In this document: positions 33,133 to 42,371 of the stretch, one piece after another | Numbering within the stretch: the stretch's first letter is position 1 | How the letters are laid out: every line of letters starts with the position of its first letter | Assembly: GCF_934668725.1 (NCBI RefSeq) | Contig: NZ_CAKUOF010000003.1 | Coordinates: 248,001-312,000 of the forward strand | DNA length: 64,000 bases | Reading direction: 5' to 3' | Source: an uncultured Dysgonomonas sp. | Lineage (GTDB): Bacteria; Bacteroidota; Bacteroidia; Bacteroidales; Dysgonomonadaceae | Translations under genes and position numbers: made by a program | Notes under the pieces: model-generated | The model's input: only the letters and a program-made list of their open reading frames with translations | Databases searched by the model: none | Told to the model about the DNA's origin: nothing

Positions 33133-33285
33133 TTAGCAACGTCTAAGGGGTAAACTTGAATCACCTCGTCTCATATCAGCAAATTTCCAAGCTTTATCTT
33201 CTATCTCTCTGTTTGACAAATGACAAGACTGAATGGCTATTGATACCACTATTAGAGCAAGTAGTTTAATTAATATTTTGTTCAT
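33133..33285 (-). CDS. Small lipoprotein (50 residues)
   Basis: A 50-residue frame on the minus strand: lipoprotein-type N-terminus MNKILIKLLALIVVSIAIQSC (Cys21 as lipidation site) and then a short charged tail ending in LPLRRC. It sits between the RhuM-Doc gene and the second integrase, with 10 and 4 base gaps. Its start lies four bases after the integrase stop. The full lipobox and compact fit between neighbours argue for a real gene; function is unknown. Confidence 0.55.
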   Translation of the reverse strand: MNKILIKLLALIVVSIAIQSCHLSNREIEDKAWKFADMRRGDSSLPLRRC

Positions 33286-33289
33286 TTTT

Positions 33290-34396
33290 TTATCTTAAAC
33301 TTATTTTATTAGCCGATTCTCTTTTCTTTGAACTAACCAAATCTGCATATATCTGAGTTGTAGAAACGTTTTTATGTGTTAGCATTTTGCTGACAGTATA
33401 AATATCTGTTCCTAAGGTGATTTGCAAGGTAGCAAAAGTATGCCGAAAGCAATGGAATGTGATATGTTTTGTTATTCCGGCACTAGCAACCCATACTTTC
33501 AATGGTTGCTGAGTCATGCTTCGTTGTAGGCCTTTGAAGACTTTTCCTTTTCCTCGTTTGCCACATAAATCCAAAGCCTCGTCGCTTATAGGTAAGGTTG
33601 TTTCTGTTTCAGTCTTTTCTGTTCGTAATCGCATGCAGTAGCCTCCATCCGAAGCTGGCTCTATTTCTTTCCAATCGAGTTTCAATATATCACTGATTCG
33701 CAATCCAGTCATACAGGAGAACAAAGACGCAGTTTTCAATATCGGGTAATCATCGCATGGGGTGTTGGCTAACAACTTGACTTCATCCAATGTTAGATAT
33801 TCTTTTTTTACGTCAGTTGTTTCTATTGAATCAAGAAAATCATTCAGATTCTCTCTAAAGAATTTCTCTTTATAGGCGACTTTCAATAATACTCTGAAGG
33901 TAGAGAAATATCCGGACGCTGAATTCTGCGATATCCGATAGTTCTTGTTTTTCAATTGCCTAGCATCCTGTAGATAATCTCTAAAACGATTACATAGCTC
34001 TACAGTGACTTGTCCGAAAGTACATTTACCTTTGACGAAGTTAGAAAAATGTAGATACACTTTCATCCATTTTTGATCCTTCTTTTCCGACTTAGTTTTG
34101 AAGTAAATAAGAAAATCCGCTTTCGCTTTATTCTTGTCTAAAAATCCAAATTCCTCATTAATGATAGATTGTACCCTTATGCTTCTGATGGCTTCGGCTT
34201 TCATCAACATTTCGTTGTTGAATTCTTTTTCGAATTCATTTTTAGCCTTTGCATAAATGTAAATACCCAAATACTCACGCCGTGTCATTTTCATGGAGTG
34301 GGGATCACGAATTGCGGGGTAATAGTCTAAATAAAGACTTATTCTTCCTCCTGTTACATCTCGTTGCCTGAGATGAACTCTCGTCAGTGTTGCCAT
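33290..34396 (-). CDS. Tyrosine recombinase / integrase
   Basis: 368 residues. N-terminal Arm-binding region (RISLYLDYYPAIRDP ... EYLGIYIYAKAK), SAM-like core-binding domain around 110-190, and a catalytic domain with SCMTGLRISDILKLDW (Arg I), CFRHTFATLQI (H-x-x-R region) and LTHKNVSTTQIYADL (Tyr nucleophile). It is complete, unlike the first integrase at Arg I. One base separates its start from the stop of the multi-HTH gene, so they share a transcript, as typical for excisionase-integrase pairs. Confidence 0.93.
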   Translation of the reverse strand: MATLTRVHLRQRDVTGGRISLYLDYYPAIRDPHSMKMTRREYLGIYIYAKAKNEFEKEFNNEMLMKAEAIRSIRVQSIINEEFGFLDKNKAKADFLIYFKTKSEKKDQKWMKVYLHFSNFVKGKCTFGQVTVELCNRFRDYLQDARQLKNKNYRISQNSASGYFSTFRVLLKVAYKEKFFRENLNDFLDSIETTDVKKEYLTLDEVKLLANTPCDDYPILKTASLFSCMTGLRISDILKLDWKEIEPASDGGYCMRLRTEKTETETTLPISDEALDLCGKRGKGKVFKGLQRSMTQQPLKVWVASAGITKHITFHCFRHTFATLQITLGTDIYTVSKMLTHKNVSTTQIYADLVSSKKRESANKISLR

Positions 34397-34397
34397 A

Positions 34398-35324
34398 TTA
34401 TTCTTGTATTATAGGGTTAAACAAATTGTCGAGTTCGAGCTTCGATACCTTGATGTATCGGCCATCCTTCACTTTGGGAATGTTGTGATACTTTATATAA
34501 TGGTATAGTGCATCACGAGTCAGGTTGTATTTTCCCATAGCTTCTTCTGCAGAATAATATTCAGGCTCCTTAGGTTTTTCATATCCCTTTGCCACATCGA
34601 AATCATGTTTGGAATATAAAACCATTCGTCCGTCCTTCTTCTTGGGTATTTGATTCTCTGATACAAAGCTGTATATTGCATTGAGAGTCAACCCATACTT
34701 TTCCATAATATTCGCAACTGTGTACCATTCTCTAATATCTTGATAATCATTGATGCCTTTCTTTTCAAAATATTTATCAATATGCTTCTTGCTAAAATAG
34801 GATTTTCCCCGAATCAGAGTTTTTGGAATATCATTCTCCCTAGCTACTTTGAACAACCACGATTCTTTAATATTGAACTTCTCTTTGATTTCAGCTACTG
34901 TATAGAATTCGGTGAGCGGTTTTGCTTCAACACTCGGTCTGGCCTTTGATTCGTATTTTTCAGCATTGTCAAACATCGCATCAATATCCGAACGGCGGAT
35001 AAAAGTTTTTCCATCCATCCGGATTCCTTTTAATTGTCCACGATGTAGATAGCGATAAACAGTGGTTCTCTCAATACTTAATAGAAAAGCTGTTTCTACC
35101 ACGGACAGAAACTCTTTATCCTGAATTTCTTCGAAGCGGTCACTGATCCGTTCTATCTCCTGCATAACAGCATAGTTGATACCTGCTACCTTTCTCTTCT
35201 TCTTACTTTCTTTATAAGCCCTTGAGTTACATTGGTGAGAGCAATAACGGGTCGTTGTTCTCTGTGCTACGAATCTTTTTTCACAGTACTCACATTTTTT
35301 TATAATCTCTAATTTATTGCTCAT
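34398..35324 (-). CDS. Multi-HTH excisionase-like protein with N-terminal zinc finger
   Basis: 308 residues. A zinc-finger-like Cys cluster opens the protein (CEYC at 11-14, YCSHQC near 27-32), followed by four HTH_17/MerR-type excisionase repeats: FLSVVETAFLLSIERTTVYRYLHRG (~72-118), FYTVAEIKEKFNIKESWLFKVA (~142-188), WYTVANIMEKYGLTLNAIYSFV (~204-248), YYSAEEAMGKYNLTRDALYHYI (~260-303). Four DNA-binding units fit the 10-bp iterons just upstream of its start (35354-35399). It probably controls integration and excision and its own expression. Confidence 0.85.
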   Translation of the reverse strand: MSNKLEIIKKCEYCEKRFVAQRTTTRYCSHQCNSRAYKESKKKRKVAGINYAVMQEIERISDRFEEIQDKEFLSVVETAFLLSIERTTVYRYLHRGQLKGIRMDGKTFIRRSDIDAMFDNAEKYESKARPSVEAKPLTEFYTVAEIKEKFNIKESWLFKVARENDIPKTLIRGKSYFSKKHIDKYFEKKGINDYQDIREWYTVANIMEKYGLTLNAIYSFVSENQIPKKKDGRMVLYSKHDFDVAKGYEKPKEPEYYSAEEAMGKYNLTRDALYHYIKYHNIPKVKDGRYIKVSKLELDNLFNPIIQE

Positions 35325-35353
35325 AATTCTATCCTTATAACTTCGCTAAAATC

Positions 35354-35399
35354 TGTTGCCTCATGTTGCACTTTGTATCACAGTGTTGCTATGTGTTGC
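35354..35399. repeat. TGTTGC iterons with 10-bp period
   Basis: TGTTGC begins at 35354, 35364, 35384 and 35394, and a degenerate TGTATC at 35374, giving five units exactly 10 bases apart. They lie 30 bases upstream of the multi-HTH gene start, on one face of the DNA helix. Confidence 0.75.
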
Positions 35400-35528
35400 A
35401 AATATGTACAATCTATGCTTCAATTCCAAACGAGAGTGCAATTTTTTCGATGATCGGTACAAAAATGACATAAATATCATCAAAACAACCATAATTATTG
35501 GTTAGCAAAGATAGAATAGAGAAAAAGA

Positions 35529-35553
35529 AAAGTCACTATAAAATAGTGACTTT
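35529..35553 (-). terminator. Terminator after mnmE
   Basis: An 11-bp stem (AAAGTCACTAT with ATAGTGACTTT) with AAA loop. On the minus strand it is followed by a T-rich run (TTCTTTTT), as expected for an mnmE terminator. Confidence 0.75.
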
Positions 35554-35594
35554 GTGATGATTGATAATTATTTTCGATTAATGTTAATCACTTA

Positions 35595-36989
35595 TTACTT
35601 TCCGATACAGAACTTACTGAAAATATTACCTAAAATTTCATCTGTAGAAATTTGACCCGTTATTTCGCCCAAATAATGCATACACTCACGAATATCCTGA
35701 GCAAGAAAATCACTGGACAAACCAGATTCCATGCCCTCCGAGACACGAGTAATAGCATCTAATGCATTTTTTAAAGCTTCATAGTGTCTCATATTGGTAA
35801 CAACCACATCCTGCTCACCGAATTCGGGAATATTAGCAGCTTCCACAAGAATTTCCTGTAAATTATCTGTACCCTGATGGTACTTTGCCGAAATAAAAAT
35901 TCGATCAGGAATTAAGTCCTTTAATAATTGCTCTTTATGCTCTTTACGAACCGCAGGAATTATGTCGACTTTATTAAATACCAATATCAGTTTTTTTCCT
36001 TCTGTTAATGGAAGTATCTTCTTAGATAAAGCAATAGTGCGTTCATCTTCTGTTTCGGCATCAATAACCCAAAGAACTATATTAGCCTGCTCCAATTTCT
36101 TGAAAGTACGCTCTATACCCAGACTTTCAACCACATCATCCGTATCACGGATACCTGCAGTATCAATCAATCTAAACAAAAGCCCCTCAATATTTATAGT
36201 ATCCTCTATGACATCACGAGTTGTTCCATGAATATCCGAAACGATAGCTTTCTCTTCCCTCAAGAGCAAATTGAGCAGCGTAGATTTTCCGGCATTCGTT
36301 TCACCTATTATAGCCACTGGAATACCGGTTTTCACGACATTACCTAAAGAGAATGAATCTGCCAGCTTCTCTATAACCTCACGGATATGGTGCGCTAACT
36401 GTTTAAGGTTATCCCGGTTTGCAAACTCAACATCCTCCTCTGAAAAATCCAACTCCAATTCTATTAAAGAAGCAAAGTTTAGTAAGTCAGTACGAAGCTC
36501 AACTAACTTATTACTAAATCCGCCTCTCATCTGATTAAGGGCTAACCGATGAGTAGCCGCAGAAGTCGATGCAATAAGATCTGCAACAGACTCGGCTTGA
36601 GACAAATCCATTTTCCCATTCAGAAATGCTCTTTGGGTAAATTCTCCTGCTGCTGCCAAACGTGCCCCTTTCTCTAGAAGCAATTGCAAAATACCTTGCT
36701 GTATATATAGAGACCCATGGCATGAAATCTCAACACTGTCTTCTCCCGTAAAAGAGGCTGGATTATGAAAAACACTAATTAATACCTCATCCAAGGTAGT
36801 ATCATCTTTGATAATAGAACCAAAATGAATTGTATTGGCTTTCTGATCTATTAATTTCTTGCGGGATGGAGAACGATAGACCGAATCCACTAATCCGATA
36901 CACCCTTTACCCGACAAACGAATAACAGCAATTCCACCTACCCCGGCAGGAGTAGAAACAGCTACAATAATATCCGACTGTTGCATCAT
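35595..36989 (-). CDS. mnmE: tRNA modification GTPase MnmE
   Basis: 464 residues. N-terminal tetrahydrofolate-binding domain (IIVAVSTPAGVGGIAVIRLSGKG to VEISCHGS), helical domain, inserted G domain with P-loop GETNAGKSTLLN, DTAGIRDTDD (G3) and NKVD (G4), and the diagnostic C-terminus FCIGK with the catalytic Cys. MnmE with MnmG installs the cmnm5 group on U34 of certain tRNAs. Housekeeping gene; the mobile island is inserted downstream of it. Confidence 0.97.
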   Translation of the reverse strand: MMQQSDIIVAVSTPAGVGGIAVIRLSGKGCIGLVDSVYRSPSRKKLIDQKANTIHFGSIIKDDTTLDEVLISVFHNPASFTGEDSVEISCHGSLYIQQGILQLLLEKGARLAAAGEFTQRAFLNGKMDLSQAESVADLIASTSAATHRLALNQMRGGFSNKLVELRTDLLNFASLIELELDFSEEDVEFANRDNLKQLAHHIREVIEKLADSFSLGNVVKTGIPVAIIGETNAGKSTLLNLLLREEKAIVSDIHGTTRDVIEDTINIEGLLFRLIDTAGIRDTDDVVESLGIERTFKKLEQANIVLWVIDAETEDERTIALSKKILPLTEGKKLILVFNKVDIIPAVRKEHKEQLLKDLIPDRIFISAKYHQGTDNLQEILVEAANIPEFGEQDVVVTNMRHYEALKNALDAITRVSEGMESGLSSDFLAQDIRECMHYLGEITGQISTDEILGNIFSKFCIGK

Positions 36990-37480
36990 ACGTTTAATCT
37001 TTATCAGTTATTATAATATTCATTCTTATAGCACCACAACAAAAAAACCATCAAACCATCAAGCTGGAATTATGATATTGAAGATAAAAATCATAAGCTT
37101 TCCGTAAAACTAAAATAAACTAATTAACAAACAATTAGAACATCCTAAATACTCTACACCAATAGAATAAGCATAAAACTCAAGTGAGTTATAATAAAAA
37201 GACATTAGCTTGTTAGCCTTGATAAACTTTGACCGCATACCAAAGGTAACAATATTATTGAAATTTCGTAATGAGATTAGTACTTAATACAGAATGCCTC
37301 TAAACGAGTAAAAAACACAAACAATACAGCACTTACACAAGGAAGGGATGAATGTCATTCATCCCTTTCACCTCACGTAACCAAATAATCTAATTACCTA
37401 AAAATTTTCCTGAACCTAAAAATATCTTTATTCTCCGAAATATTCTATCAAACAATACAAGCCAAAACGGCTAATTGAAT
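36990..37480. other. Intergenic region between GH13 and mnmE
   Basis: 491 bases. A minus-strand -7 box match TACCTTTG (37241-37248) could start mnmE, leaving a 250-base leader; no TTTG -33 box at standard distance. A hairpin at 37343-37367 follows the GH13 gene. No coding frame is supported. Confidence 0.4.
37343..37367 (-). terminator. Hairpin after GH13 gene
   Basis: An 11-bp stem AAGGGATGAAT / ATTCATCCCTT with a 3-base loop, 114 bases after the GH13 stop. No long T run follows on either strand, so termination is only likely. Confidence 0.5.
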
Positions 37481-39325
37481 TTAGAATTCGAGGACTATTA
37501 CATCTCGTGGAGCAATAGCCAGTGAAGAACCACTGACATCAATTGTTTTTCCGGTTATAACATCTTTCGACTGAGTCTTTGGCAACACCTCTCTATAATT
37601 TTCCAGATTCAATGTCTTCTCGCTATCAGAGCCACTCAGAAATACTACTACCGACTTACCATTATATTTACGTTCGTAAACATAAACTCCGTCAATAGGT
37701 ACGTAATGCTTAAGAGAACCTTTAGCTATTACATCATTACCTTTACGCCATTGAAGAATTTTTTGTGCAAAATCATAAGCGGCATTTTGTTTATCGGTTC
37801 TTCCGGCACGTGTAAAAGCGTTTTGTTTATCACCAGCCCATCCACCAGGAAAATCTTCTCTAAGAGTTCCATCTCCATTGGCTTTATCGGCAGCCATAAG
37901 AATTTCCGTTCCATAATATATTTGCGGAATTCCTCGAGTGGTCAACAAAAAGGTAAGAGCCTGTTTATATTTTTTCATATTATCGGCATCCTCATCCGTT
38001 TTAAAGAAGCGAGAGGTATCATGATTATCTAAAAATATCAACAAATTCGAAGGATCGGCATATACAATATCCTGTGCCAAATAATCATGCAAACGGGCAA
38101 CACCTTTATCCCAGTTACTCTCTTCATCAAAAGCTGAATTCATAATTCCCATTAAAGGGAAATCCATTACAGTTCTTAGATTTGAATTGAGAGGATAAGC
38201 CAACTTACTGTCTTTCTGCCAAAACGAAATACCAACATTACTGCTCAACCATGTTTCACCCACAATATTAAAATCAGGATACTCCTCAGTCACCTGCTTA
38301 CACCATTCCGCCATCATATCGAAATCGGCATAAGGATGTGTATCCTGACGGATTCCGTCTATTCCACCATGTTCTATCCACCAGATACTATTCTGAATAA
38401 GATACTTTGCAACATGAGGATTTCGTTGATTCAAGTCGGGCATAGGCTCTACAAACCAACCGTCCAAAGCCATTTTCTTATCATGGGCAGATGTATATGG
38501 ATCATATTGAGTAGTTGTCCTGTAAGTTGTTTGCACATATTTATCGGAAAAGTTAAACCAATCTTTTGCAGGCTTGTCTTTAAATAGAAAATTCTCGCTT
38601 CCACAATGGTTAAAGATCATATCCATAACCACCTTCATTCCTTTGGAGTGAGCTTTATCAACTAATGCAACAAATTCTTCATTTGTCCCAAAACGTGGAT
38701 CTGCTTTATAATAATCTGTAATAGCATATCCATGATATGAACCATGAGGCATATCATTTTCTTGGGTAGGATTTAACCAGATAGCTGTAACTCCCAGATC
38801 TGCTATATAATCCAAATTATCGGAAATCCCTTTAAAGTCACCCCCATGGCGACCATATTGGTCATTACGGTCAACCTTATTATCAATCATGCCTTTTATA
38901 GCATCATTCGAAGGATCGCCATTTGCAAACCGGTCGGGCATAATTAAATAGAGAACATCACTTGTATTAAAGCCCTCTCTTTCTGCCGAACCTGCTTTTC
39001 GCTGCTTTAGTTCGTAGGGTATTATCTTTTTTTCTTTTCCTCTTTGCAGAACTATATCGAATTTTTCAGGTTTAGCAGCCGATAAATCTACGTATATTAA
39101 TAAATAATTGGGATTATCAAATCGTACCAATTCTTTTATCTTTGCACTTTGCGAAGTAATCTCGGCGTCACACTTGGCAATATTATCACCATACATTAAT
39201 ATTTGCAGTTCGGTATTTTTCATTCCGGCCCACCAAAATGCGGGCTCAATTTTTTTCACATCAATAGCGTTAGCTGCTCCGCAAATTAAAACTGTCAACA
39301 GTAAAATTAAATACGATTTTTTCAT
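37481..39325 (-). CDS. GH13 alpha-amylase (neopullulanase/SusA-like)
   Basis: 614 residues from ATG 39325, where a clean signal peptide starts (MKKSYLILLLTVLICGAANA); an upstream TTG is unlikely. N-terminal cyclomaltodextrinase-type domain (PAFWWAGMKNTELQILMYG), then the GH13 barrel: DLGVTAIWLNPTQEN, MDMIFNHCG, GIDGIRQDTH (nucleophile Asp), FNIVGETWLS (acid Glu), FLDNHDTSR (third Asp); C-terminal beta domain. It cleaves alpha-1,4 and possibly alpha-1,6 glucans in the periplasm. It stands next to a divergent AraC gene and is not part of a SusCD locus here. Confidence 0.93.
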   Translation of the reverse strand: MKKSYLILLLTVLICGAANAIDVKKIEPAFWWAGMKNTELQILMYGDNIAKCDAEITSQSAKIKELVRFDNPNYLLIYVDLSAAKPEKFDIVLQRGKEKKIIPYELKQRKAGSAEREGFNTSDVLYLIMPDRFANGDPSNDAIKGMIDNKVDRNDQYGRHGGDFKGISDNLDYIADLGVTAIWLNPTQENDMPHGSYHGYAITDYYKADPRFGTNEEFVALVDKAHSKGMKVVMDMIFNHCGSENFLFKDKPAKDWFNFSDKYVQTTYRTTTQYDPYTSAHDKKMALDGWFVEPMPDLNQRNPHVAKYLIQNSIWWIEHGGIDGIRQDTHPYADFDMMAEWCKQVTEEYPDFNIVGETWLSSNVGISFWQKDSKLAYPLNSNLRTVMDFPLMGIMNSAFDEESNWDKGVARLHDYLAQDIVYADPSNLLIFLDNHDTSRFFKTDEDADNMKKYKQALTFLLTTRGIPQIYYGTEILMAADKANGDGTLREDFPGGWAGDKQNAFTRAGRTDKQNAAYDFAQKILQWRKGNDVIAKGSLKHYVPIDGVYVYERKYNGKSVVVFLSGSDSEKTLNLENYREVLPKTQSKDVITGKTIDVSGSSLAIAPRDVIVLEF

Positions 39326-39581
39326 CCTTTTTGGTATTAAGATCACAGATTCTTTTATTTCTTTGATTTTCAAACAATCAAAGTAGCCTGATTTTTAATT
39401 TAACAAATACACAGAATATCTGATACTAGCAAAACTAGACAATAAATAACAATTTTTTATTGGGGATTTTATTTTTCACGACAAAAAATATTGCAAACGA
39501 TTGCACAAACAAACTCCTTTTCACTGAAAATCTGCTACAAGCTTATATTTATAAAAAGAAAAACACAGTATATTTACACTC

Positions 39582-40490
39582 ATGAAAATATTTGAAAACA
39601 TTAATGATTTCTACATAAGACAGCAAGCCGAATTTTCGTCTCAAGACAAAGGAATACCACCCAAATATGGACATTTCAACGTTTTTGAGAGAAAATATTG
39701 CACAGGAAATTCGGGCTACAGCAGACGCGATTTCTACAAGGTTTCTTTGATTATAGGCGAAGGAAAAGTCTTCTATGCAGATAAATGGGTTTTGATAGAC
39801 CGCCCTGCACTTCTATTCTCTAACCCTCTGATTCCGTATGCGTGGGAAGCTGTCAGTGAAAGGCAGGAAGGATTTTATTGTCTTTTCACAGAAGAGTTTA
39901 TACAATCATCGGAACGAAATGGCAGCCTGGCAGATTCTCCTTTATTTAGGATAGGCGATAATAAAATATTTTTTCTGGATGCTAAGAAAGTAGACGAAAT
40001 TTCAGCCATATATCGTAAGATGATAGAAGAAATAAACTCGGAATACATCCATAAATACGACATCTTACGCAATTACCTTCACCTGATTATCCATGAGGCG
40101 ATGAAAATGAAGTCTCCTAACGAAGACACCTTTCAAGGCACAGCTTCAGAACGAATATCCGGTTTGTTTTTGGAACTCCTTGAAAGACAATTCCCGATAG
40201 ATATACCCGAACATACTCTTAAGATGCGATCTGCAAACGATTTTGCCCGTCAACTTTCGGTACATGTAAATCATCTGAACCGTGCTATTAAAGAAGTTAC
40301 AGGAAAAACAACATCGGAGCACATCGCCGAAAGAATAGTCAAAGAAGCCTATGCGCTTTTGAACCACACAGACATGACAGTAGCTGAGATTGCTTTTGGT
40401 CTGGGTTTCGAACACCCCAGCTATTTCAACAACTTCTTTAAGAAGAACACCGGAGTATCTCCCGGCTCAATACGCAGCAACAACAAATAG
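39582..40490 (+). CDS. AraC family transcriptional regulator
   Basis: 302 residues. N-terminal cupin-like sensor region (NVFERKYCTGNSGYSRRDFYKVSLIIGEGKVFYADKW), linker, and C-terminal AraC HTH pair (FARQLSVHVNHLNRAIKEVTGKTTSEHIAERIVKEAYALLNHTDMTVAEIAFGLGFEHPSYFNNFFKKNTGVSPG, residues ~220-297). It is divergent from the GH13 gene and just upstream of the aldo/keto reductase gene, the usual target in this arrangement. Confidence 0.93.
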   Translation: MKIFENINDFYIRQQAEFSSQDKGIPPKYGHFNVFERKYCTGNSGYSRRDFYKVSLIIGEGKVFYADKWVLIDRPALLFSNPLIPYAWEAVSERQEGFYCLFTEEFIQSSERNGSLADSPLFRIGDNKIFFLDAKKVDEISAIYRKMIEEINSEYIHKYDILRNYLHLIIHEAMKMKSPNEDTFQGTASERISGLFLELLERQFPIDIPEHTLKMRSANDFARQLSVHVNHLNRAIKEVTGKTTSEHIAERIVKEAYALLNHTDMTVAEIAFGLGFEHPSYFNNFFKKNTGVSPGSIRSNNK

Positions 40491-40555
40491 CTCCATTATT
40501 TGAATTTTATAATATCTTCTTTGAATTTCGCAGCTACAAAAAAATGATCTGACTG

Positions 40556-40563
40556 TACCTTTG
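40556..40563 (+). promoter_or_regulatory. Putative -7 box of the aldo/keto reductase gene
   Basis: TACCTTTG, a perfect TAnnTTTG match, lies 33 bases before the start at 40596. No -33 TTTG at the standard distance, in keeping with activation by the AraC protein upstream. Confidence 0.5.
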
Positions 40564-40595
40564 CAATATCAAACAAGTAAAAAAAACAGAAGATT

Positions 40596-41588
40596 ATGAA
40601 GTACAGAAAACTTGGAAAAACAGATGCACAACTATCCTCTTTAGGGTTAGGATGCATGGGCATGAGTTATGCTTATGGACCTACAAACGAAAGCGAAAGT
40701 TTAGCCACTTTACATAAAGCTTTGGATCTGGGCATTAATTTTTGGGATACTGCCGATGTGTATGGAGCAGGAGCAAATGAAGAACTTATTTCAAAGGTTC
40801 TGGTAGACAACAGAGATAAAATATTTATTGCTACCAAATTTGGATTCAGATACGACAAAGAAGCTAAACTAGGAGCTGCAGATGTTGATTGTTCTCCAAA
40901 ATGGATCAAGCAAGCTGTAGAGAAAAGTTTAAGACGATTAAAGATCGATACAATAGATCTTTATTATGCTCACCGAATAGATGTAAATATCCCTGTTGAA
41001 GAAACTGTTGGTGCAATGGCTGATTTGGTAAAAGAGGGTAAAGTTCGCTATCTGGGACTCAGTGAAGCATCAGCCGAGTCTATCCGCAAGGCAAATGCAG
41101 TACATCCTATTTCGGCTCTGCAATATGAGTATTCGGTATTAACCCGCGATCCTGAACGAGAGATATTGCCTACAGCTCGTGAACTGGGAATTTCACTTAT
41201 ACCTTACTCTCCATTGTCTAGAGGATTAATTACGAACAGATTGGATGTTTCTAAAATGGATCCGAACGATGACTTTCGCAAACATCTCCCCAGATATCAG
41301 GGTAAGCACCTCGAAAACAACAATAAACTTGCTGCCGCATTTGCTGAGTTTGCCGAACAAAAAAATATCACGGCTTCACAACTGGCATTAGCTTGGGTAT
41401 TGGCTCAAGGCGAAGATATTATACCAATCCCGGGAACAAAAAGAATTAAATACCTGGAGGAAAATGCCAAAGCAGTAGATGTTGTCCTTTCAGAAAACGA
41501 TCTGCAAACAATCGAAGATATAATAGCTAAATATCCCGAAGTAGGTGATCGATACACCAGTGAACAGTTGAAGTACACCAACCATTAA
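40596..41588 (+). CDS. Aldo/keto reductase
   Basis: 330 residues, TIM barrel. MKYRKLGKTDAQLSSLGLGCMGMSYAYG start; catalytic tetrad in NFWDTADVYGAGANEE (Asp, Tyr), IFIATKFGF (Lys) and YYAHRIDVNIPVEET (His); NADPH-binding end IPGTKRIKYLEEN near 298. It reduces aldehydes or ketones with NADPH; the substrate is unknown. Follows the AraC gene with a perfect -7 box upstream, and is closed by a terminator. Confidence 0.95.
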   Translation: MKYRKLGKTDAQLSSLGLGCMGMSYAYGPTNESESLATLHKALDLGINFWDTADVYGAGANEELISKVLVDNRDKIFIATKFGFRYDKEAKLGAADVDCSPKWIKQAVEKSLRRLKIDTIDLYYAHRIDVNIPVEETVGAMADLVKEGKVRYLGLSEASAESIRKANAVHPISALQYEYSVLTRDPEREILPTARELGISLIPYSPLSRGLITNRLDVSKMDPNDDFRKHLPRYQGKHLENNNKLAAAFAEFAEQKNITASQLALAWVLAQGEDIIPIPGTKRIKYLEENAKAVDVVLSENDLQTIEDIIAKYPEVGDRYTSEQLKYTNH

Positions 41589-41635
41589 AGTCAATCTATA
41601 TTGAAGGACTCCTGACTTTAGCCGGTAATTATATT

Positions 41636-41667
41636 AAAAGCACGTAACCCAATAAGTACGTGCTTTT
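41636..41667 (+). terminator. Terminator after aldo/keto reductase
   Basis: 11-bp stem AAAAGCACGTA / TACGTGCTTTT, 10-base loop, followed by GTTTAT, 47 bases after the stop. Confidence 0.75.
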
Positions 41668-41837
41668 GTTTATCTTATCAGTTTCTTTGGAGTGTTCTTT
41701 AATATATTTATCTATCTGAGGATAAACTTTCATTAGACCAAACTCCTGACTTCTGACTCATAGGGAACATTTAGGACGTGCACAATTACGAATAAACTCT
41801 CTTGTGATGCAATCCGTATAAAGTTCATTAGTATCTG

Positions 41838-42281
41838 TTATCCCTTAAATTCGAACCGGTAGACATTTGTATCCCTTAGCTCGAAACCTAGTTTTTTATA
41901 CAAAGCATTAGCAGCAACACGATAGGGACTTGAGGTTAAATCAAGCTTACTAACTCCCAACTGAGTATTGGCATATTCAAGGGCAAACTCAATCATTCTT
42001 TCTCCGATTTTCTGACCTCTCATACTTGCATCAACAACAACATCCTCAACACTGGCTTTAGCCCCTGTCGGTATTTTATATAAGACCAAAGAAAATGTAC
42101 CTACTATTCGATCTTCCTGCGTTGCTACAAACAAAAATATATTAGGCAAATCTAATATCTCTTGAAGATATTCTCGCGCTAAAGGCTTACAATCGGGAGC
42201 CAGTTGAATCATTAACTGTCCTAAAGATTCTACAACAGTATCCGATACTCGTGTTAGTCGTTCTATTTTCATATCTATCAT
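41838..42281 (-). CDS. GNAT family N-acetyltransferase
   Basis: 147 residues. Core motifs: RIVGTFSLVLYKIPTGAKASVEDVVVDASMRGQKIGERMIEFALEYA with the acetyl-CoA loop RGQKIG near residue 90, and SSPYRVAANALYKKLGFELRDTNVYRFE at the end. The Met at residue 4 is an alternative start. Substrate not predictable. Stands alone on the minus strand. Confidence 0.85.
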   Translation of the reverse strand: MIDMKIERLTRVSDTVVESLGQLMIQLAPDCKPLAREYLQEILDLPNIFLFVATQEDRIVGTFSLVLYKIPTGAKASVEDVVVDASMRGQKIGERMIEFALEYANTQLGVSKLDLTSSPYRVAANALYKKLGFELRDTNVYRFEFKG

Positions 42282-42371
42282 TTTTTAGGTTCTAAACTTC
42301 TGTATTAATTTGATGATAAGGTAACCATGCAACTACAAACATAAAGGTATAACACTGCTAGTTTTCACTCC

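Larger units (their letters stand above)
30357..35399. mobile_element. Integrase-bounded genomic island
   Basis: Two tyrosine recombinases, oppositely oriented, enclose a HEAT-like protein, a RhuM-Doc fusion and a small lipoprotein; the right end carries an excisionase-like multi-HTH gene with iterons. A tRNA-end-like remnant lies just left of it and mnmE just right. I could not find matching direct repeats, so true borders are unknown and the limits given are those of the genes plus iterons. Confidence 0.55.

Noticed and set aside
36271..36534. Reading frame antisense to mnmE
   Set aside because: MnmE is a conserved full-length gene; the antisense frame has no start context or recognisable motif.
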